From Cydia pomonella (Eukaryota > Arthropoda > Insecta > Lepidoptera > Tortricidae), in NCBI RefSeq assembly GCF_033807575.1, contig NC_084723.1, forward strand, positions 7,507,247 through 7,571,246: 64,000 nucleotides of DNA. The letters are read 5' to 3'. Shown piece after piece: positions 40,701 through 46,700 of the stretch. Under the pieces are notes generated by a model, which saw only the letters and a program-made list of their open reading frames with translations, did no database searches and had not been told where the DNA came from. The translations under genes were made by a program, and so were the position numbers. Positions within the stretch are counted from its first letter, which is position 1. The number at the start of each line of letters is the position of its first letter.

Positions 40701-43700
40701 TTTTTGCCGGTTGAAAGAAAAGTTACAAACAGCGATAGAAGCTTGTTAATTTTTTTTTTACATATTTTTTTTATTAATGTTCCAATTAATTTTAAAAAAT
40801 TCGCAGGTTCCATATTTACTTACTGCTAAAATCATAAATCTTATCATCGTCCAATGTGTCTCGCGTCATTCTCGTTTAATAGGGTTTACTTACCTTTAAA
40901 TAGGTAGGATTCCTACTTGTCAGTATGTGAGGCTGACGGGCACGGATACAAACGATAAACACTCGACCATCATATTGACCATACTGGGGACTTTACTCAC
41001 CTGCATAAGGAATGTACCGTAAAGTTTTTTTACAATTTCTGGATAAGATAAAACGTACAATTTTGCGAATTATTATTTTCTGCATATGTGGCTGAATTTG
41101 ATACAGTTTCAGCTCTAAATTGATATAGCTAACGTTTCTATATTACGATAAAAAATATACCACTCCGGACCATAAAATAACGCGGGGAGAAACTGCTTTG
41201 CATCCAATGCAATTCAGATCGCAAGATAGATCTAAAATTTCTAATTCATAAAAAAATACTTTTTTTTACTCTCGACATATTTCTGATATAACGACATTCG
41301 CTTACTAGTGCATTTATCCTTATTCTGACCTTGGAAAAAAAAATTTTTCGGCTCTGGCCTTATTACTAAGTAGGTAGCAGTCTTACTGTGGCACCTAGAA
41401 ATTAAACATAAGCAGAAATTAATAAGCAACATAAGAAAATAAGTGTTTTTTTATTTTATTTTTATTAATTTTACTTTAAAAATAAATAAAACGACACTTT
41501 ACTTTCGCTCACTAATGCACTTTATCCTTATTTTGAATTTGTAAAAAAAACTTTTTCTACTCGTCGACTGTAATGGTTGAATTAAGAATTCGTTTACCAA
41601 ACTGTAATTGGGTACTTTTGATGTATGGACTCCCAACACAACTATAATATTCATTTCGAAACAGTTTAGTCAACTATAATGAAATTGACAAATAACAGCT
41701 CGCCGCGGTCAAGAGGACGAAACAAAACGATAGCTCAAATTAATTATTTATTTTAGGTTGTATGGTATAAACAATTGCTTCATAAATCATAAACGCACAT
41801 GTGAGACCCTTAATATAGTAACATCCATAGACTACGAAAACCGCTTACTGTTGCTTGTTAGTCTCCACAGGCCACGGTGTCCAAAATAGAAAAAGAAACT
41901 GTCTATAAATTGAATTTAGCAAGGAGTAAGTACCAGGGCTTATGAGTTACGAGAAGGTGTCGCTGACCAACCTGCCGGGCGCGGCGGCGGCGGCTGGAAC
42001 AAGTATGAAGGTATCGCGGCTGATCGCATGTTTACTTTTAGTTTGTTTACCCAGTTTACCTGTATAATTTTATTAGTTTAAAGTATTATTTTTGTTGACT
42101 CGTAGAAAAAGTTCTCAGCAAGCTTCGTTGCCTAAACACGGTACTCGACTGAAAACCTGTCCATTATATCACAATTGTATAAAATACTATTTCGGCACAG
42201 GCCTTATTACAAAGTAAGTAGCAGTCTTACTGTGACTAGTACCTAGAAATTAAACTTAAACAGGAATTAATAAGCAACGTAAAAAAATTAGTGTCTGCAT
42301 CTGCACCAGATAAAAGTCTAAATAATTTGTAATTTTCCAATAAAAGTCATGAAAATAATGGCTGACTAGTACCTATTATACCTTACAATCTTGCAAGTTG
42401 ATACATACTTAATGAATATTAATAAAATTGAGGTAGTTAAGGTAGCATTACCATAATAAAATTCTGCCATTGGCCATTTCTGGACTTACTATACAGAAAT
42501 ATAGAGACAATGTAATATTATGGTACCATTTTATATTAAAAGTGGCTTTCATAATGCTTTTATATGGAATACAAACAGAAGGCTTTTTGTACTTATTTTA
42601 TTAGGAGTGTATTTATAGTCTAGGTACTATTATCAATCTATTTAGGCGTATGTATCACAATTAAAGTATATGTAATAAATTAAGTTAAATTAAATGTAAG
42701 ATTAAAGTTGAGTTGAAGATTAAAAATCATTTATTGGGATATTTTGTTAAAGCCTATACATAATATGTAGACGTACTTCCCAAACTGTAGATATAAGTAT
42801 TTGTAAAACTATTAATAGAGAGTGGTAAATAAGTAGCTAACTTTTGGCGCGATGTTTTATTTGTACACATAATATTTGCCTTTTTTTCCCTAACCTTTCG
42901 TCTGTGTGGTGGTCAAAACTCGTTCAAACCTCGGTCGTGCCGTATACTTACAAAAATAATTGTTCCATATTATATAATTATGGATAAAAACGCAAATAGT
43001 TACTTAATCGTTTGGTCAGGATCCTTATCGACGAGACGAGACGAAAGCTTCATCAATACTTTCCAACTAGTCAAATCAGTTTCTTTTTAGAACTGTCAAA
43101 ACGACTTGCCAATATGGAATGTACAGTCAGCATCAATAGTAGCGGATGAAACAACCCGCCAAAAGTATCTGACATCCCAGATAACATTTCCAAATATAGA
43201 TACATTTCTAAAATTCACGTTCAAAAGTATATATTTTACTGTCTTAGTTGTTCTTTTTGTTAAGCTGTTACATAATGCGCTTCATAAGTATCTACACTTA
43301 TGAAGCGTTGTTTGATCCGCTACTTTTGATGCTGACTGTACCTATATGAAAACTGCACACGTGACGTCACAGTCAAGTCACCTACTTTTTATAGTTCTAT
43401 TCGATTTATTAAACCATCCGTTACAGTTTACGGTTCTATTTGTAATGGTTATATGCAAATAACGTTCGGCCAACACTGATTCAGTCTAGGTATCTACCAG
43501 ATCTACCTACCTAAATATTGCTAACAACCAGACATGTTTTAATCATACAACAGTACTAACCTACTTATAAATAAAACCACCATTATATAACACGATTACA
43601 TAACAAGCCTTTTGTTACACGCAACGAATAAGTTCAGTTACTTAATCGTTGTTGCTTTTGCCTACCCGTTTAGAAGCCAATTTTGTTACCATTTTATTTG

Positions 43701-46700
43701 ATTTTGAGTTGTAATATGTCATTTTATGGAAAATAATTTTCAATTAACTACAAAAGTATTTTTTTATGATCTAGGTGGCAAACGAGCACACGGATCACCC
43801 GATGGTAAGTGATTACCGCCGCCCATGAACACCCGCATCACCATATTAGTTGCAAGTGCGCAAAAAACAGCCTTTTCTCTGATGTCTATTCGCAAAAGTA
43901 TTCATCTGCGCATACCTTCATATAATACTTACCTAATTAAACTCAGAAACGTACTGACATAAGTTTTAATTGTCATATTTGCGTCGGTGAAATTATAAAC
44001 AAAACGAATTAACCGAATGATATGTAAAGTGGCACGTACAAATTATTAATATTTATTCTCTTCGTGAATAAATATTGTTTGCAACAAAGAAAACAAGAAA
44101 ACACGAATAAAGACAAAATAGATATAATTTTGTAAAAATAAGTTTAAATAAAAGACAAAATATGTATTAACCCTAACATTATTTTCTATACAAAACTAGA
44201 CGTTTTATTATTTGTGTAAAACTTACTAATTAAAAAGTAAACAATTATATTAAAACATTTTTATTCTAAACTGTTAATTTAACACTGAATAAATTAGACG
44301 ACTATAAACTCATTAATACAATCATTTAAAAGCCGATACAATGGCATAACATAAAAGCTCGTTTAGAACACGGTACTTGTTATTGTTTGTAAATATCATT
44401 ATTGCAGAAACGTTTGTAGATATCGATTGTAAAGATACGTAATCAACGGCCGTCGGCTACCAAGCAACACCTTTTTACCAAAAAAATATATCTTCTATGC
44501 ACTATTTTGCCAAAATTGACCCATTATCTCAAGTATTTCCGGTGTCAATAACATACACCAACCAAAAGCACATAAAAAACAAAAATACTACTTTCATTTT
44601 AAACTTTACGTTATCGACACAAGATTAAAATCTCAATGTAGTATTTCGACATGTATTTTTTACTTTTTAAAGTGGCCGTGTTGATTGCTGCACATCCGAG
44701 TGGGACAAAGACTAGGTGGTCGCAAAATAAAAAACTAAAAAGGAAGAAAAAACGGAACTCACACGCGCCGTCCCGCTATTAGCGCAGTTCGTAAATCACA
44801 GGCAATTGCCGATGCCGTTCGAGTGTGATGCAAATTGCTTGTTTTGTTTTTAATTCGATGAACTAAACCTAGCTATTTTTGAGGAAATTTACATTTTTAA
44901 TGAGTGTCGACGATTGCGGTGTACGTTATAAGCTTAAAAAAATACTGTCGTAATTAATTTTAAATTTACCTTAATTATCTAAGTACTTACACGAGGTTAT
45001 GTTATTTTAACCCAAATATAAAATGCAATGGGAAACTTGATATTCTTATTTTTATGCGACATATTTTAAAAGCGTGAATTATTAGTCCTAATTTTATTTA
45101 GTCCATGATTAACGGCAAAAACTGAATAAGTTTATATTTGATATTGCACATAAAAACGACCCACTTTTCGCCTATCCCCTTTAATCCTGAATCCAATTGT
45201 GGTAGCTAATATTTCCGGTGACTAAACACAAAGCGGAACTATTACACTGGCACTACAAAAACACACAAAAAAAGGGTCGGCGACAAATTACAGGGCGCCA
45301 ACAATCCCGACACAAAAAATGAAAAAACACACTTACGGCGCTTTCGTGTGTCATCGCACGCGACGGAGACGAGGCGAGCAAAATCACGTTAAGTAAATAA
45401 GTAGGTATGCTTGTTTATTTCTTGGAATCTAATTTGTAAGATTTTTTTCTTTATTTTTAGGAAAATATCAAGCAATACATATTATTGTCATTCACGCACT
45501 AATATTTTTTTTTTGTATTCTGAGAACTGGTCCTGTCCAATTATTATACTTATCTGTATATCCTGATAATAATAAGAACTGAACTGATTATGCAATGCTT
45601 AATAATCTATTTAATCTACTAGTCTGTGCGGACAGACTACATTGGACAACTTATAAAGCTCTAAATAACTTTTAAGAAATTAAAACAAAAAATATTACTT
45701 TGGTAATCCGCGATAACGTGTTCGTAGAGAGGCGAAACACGTGTCGAGTTTTGTCCTTTTGGTAGTGAGTTGTTATATTTATTTGCGTATTTATTTTTGC
45801 GGTGGGAGTGTAGGAACATACATTCATTGCATGTAAAAATCCGCAAGTAAGTAACCAGTACGTTATCGTTAGTGGATTAGCAAAGTAATATTTTTTGTTT
45901 TAATTAGTATAGATTTCCGCAAATTAACGCCTGATTCTATTCATTAATTTAAAGAAACACTGATACATTTTCTGACCTGAAATTATATTTCAAGGAATTC
46001 TTGCAATTTTTTTACATTATAGAGGCTCATATTCAAGTAAAATAAACACAAAAAGTTTGGGGAAAGTGATTCACGCATTGTTGTCCCGCGCCCGCGCATG
46101 TTTTATCTTCAAGCTTTTTTGCTGTTTACTCTCAAATTCTTTTCTTCGACAGCGTTGTTAACAAAATTTACGATTCTGGCCTTATTTTATTTAAAGTGAG
46201 TTGTAAGATAACAGTTTTACGGTTAGTTAAGTAAACAACCAGTTAAGTGTGGCTTTTAAGTAGTTATCTAATGAGGGAGGCCAGCTTATAAATGAAAGTG
46301 AAGGATCGATATGAGGGACATGTTTTAGAAAAAGTATTTTAATTTTAAGTGTATAACATCTATCTATGTCTATGTCTAACATAGACTTGTCAAAAATCGT
46401 CGAAAATGTATTTACGTAATTGTGGTATTTAAGTATTGGACAATTTGTGATCTTTGATATTTATTGCAATCTTAAGTTACCGAAACAACATCAGGGCCTT
46501 TCTTATTATCTATGATTTATAAACAATAGAAAACTGTCATCGTTCCTGCATATTACTTTTAGGTGGATCATTATGGTTCATCATGCGGTAGATACATAAG
46601 GCACACACACACACATTTTCCGCGTAGTTTTAAATACCTATTGTTTTATTTTGCATTTGTAATTGATGCTAAATTGTTATTTCGTAAAACTGTACATTAA

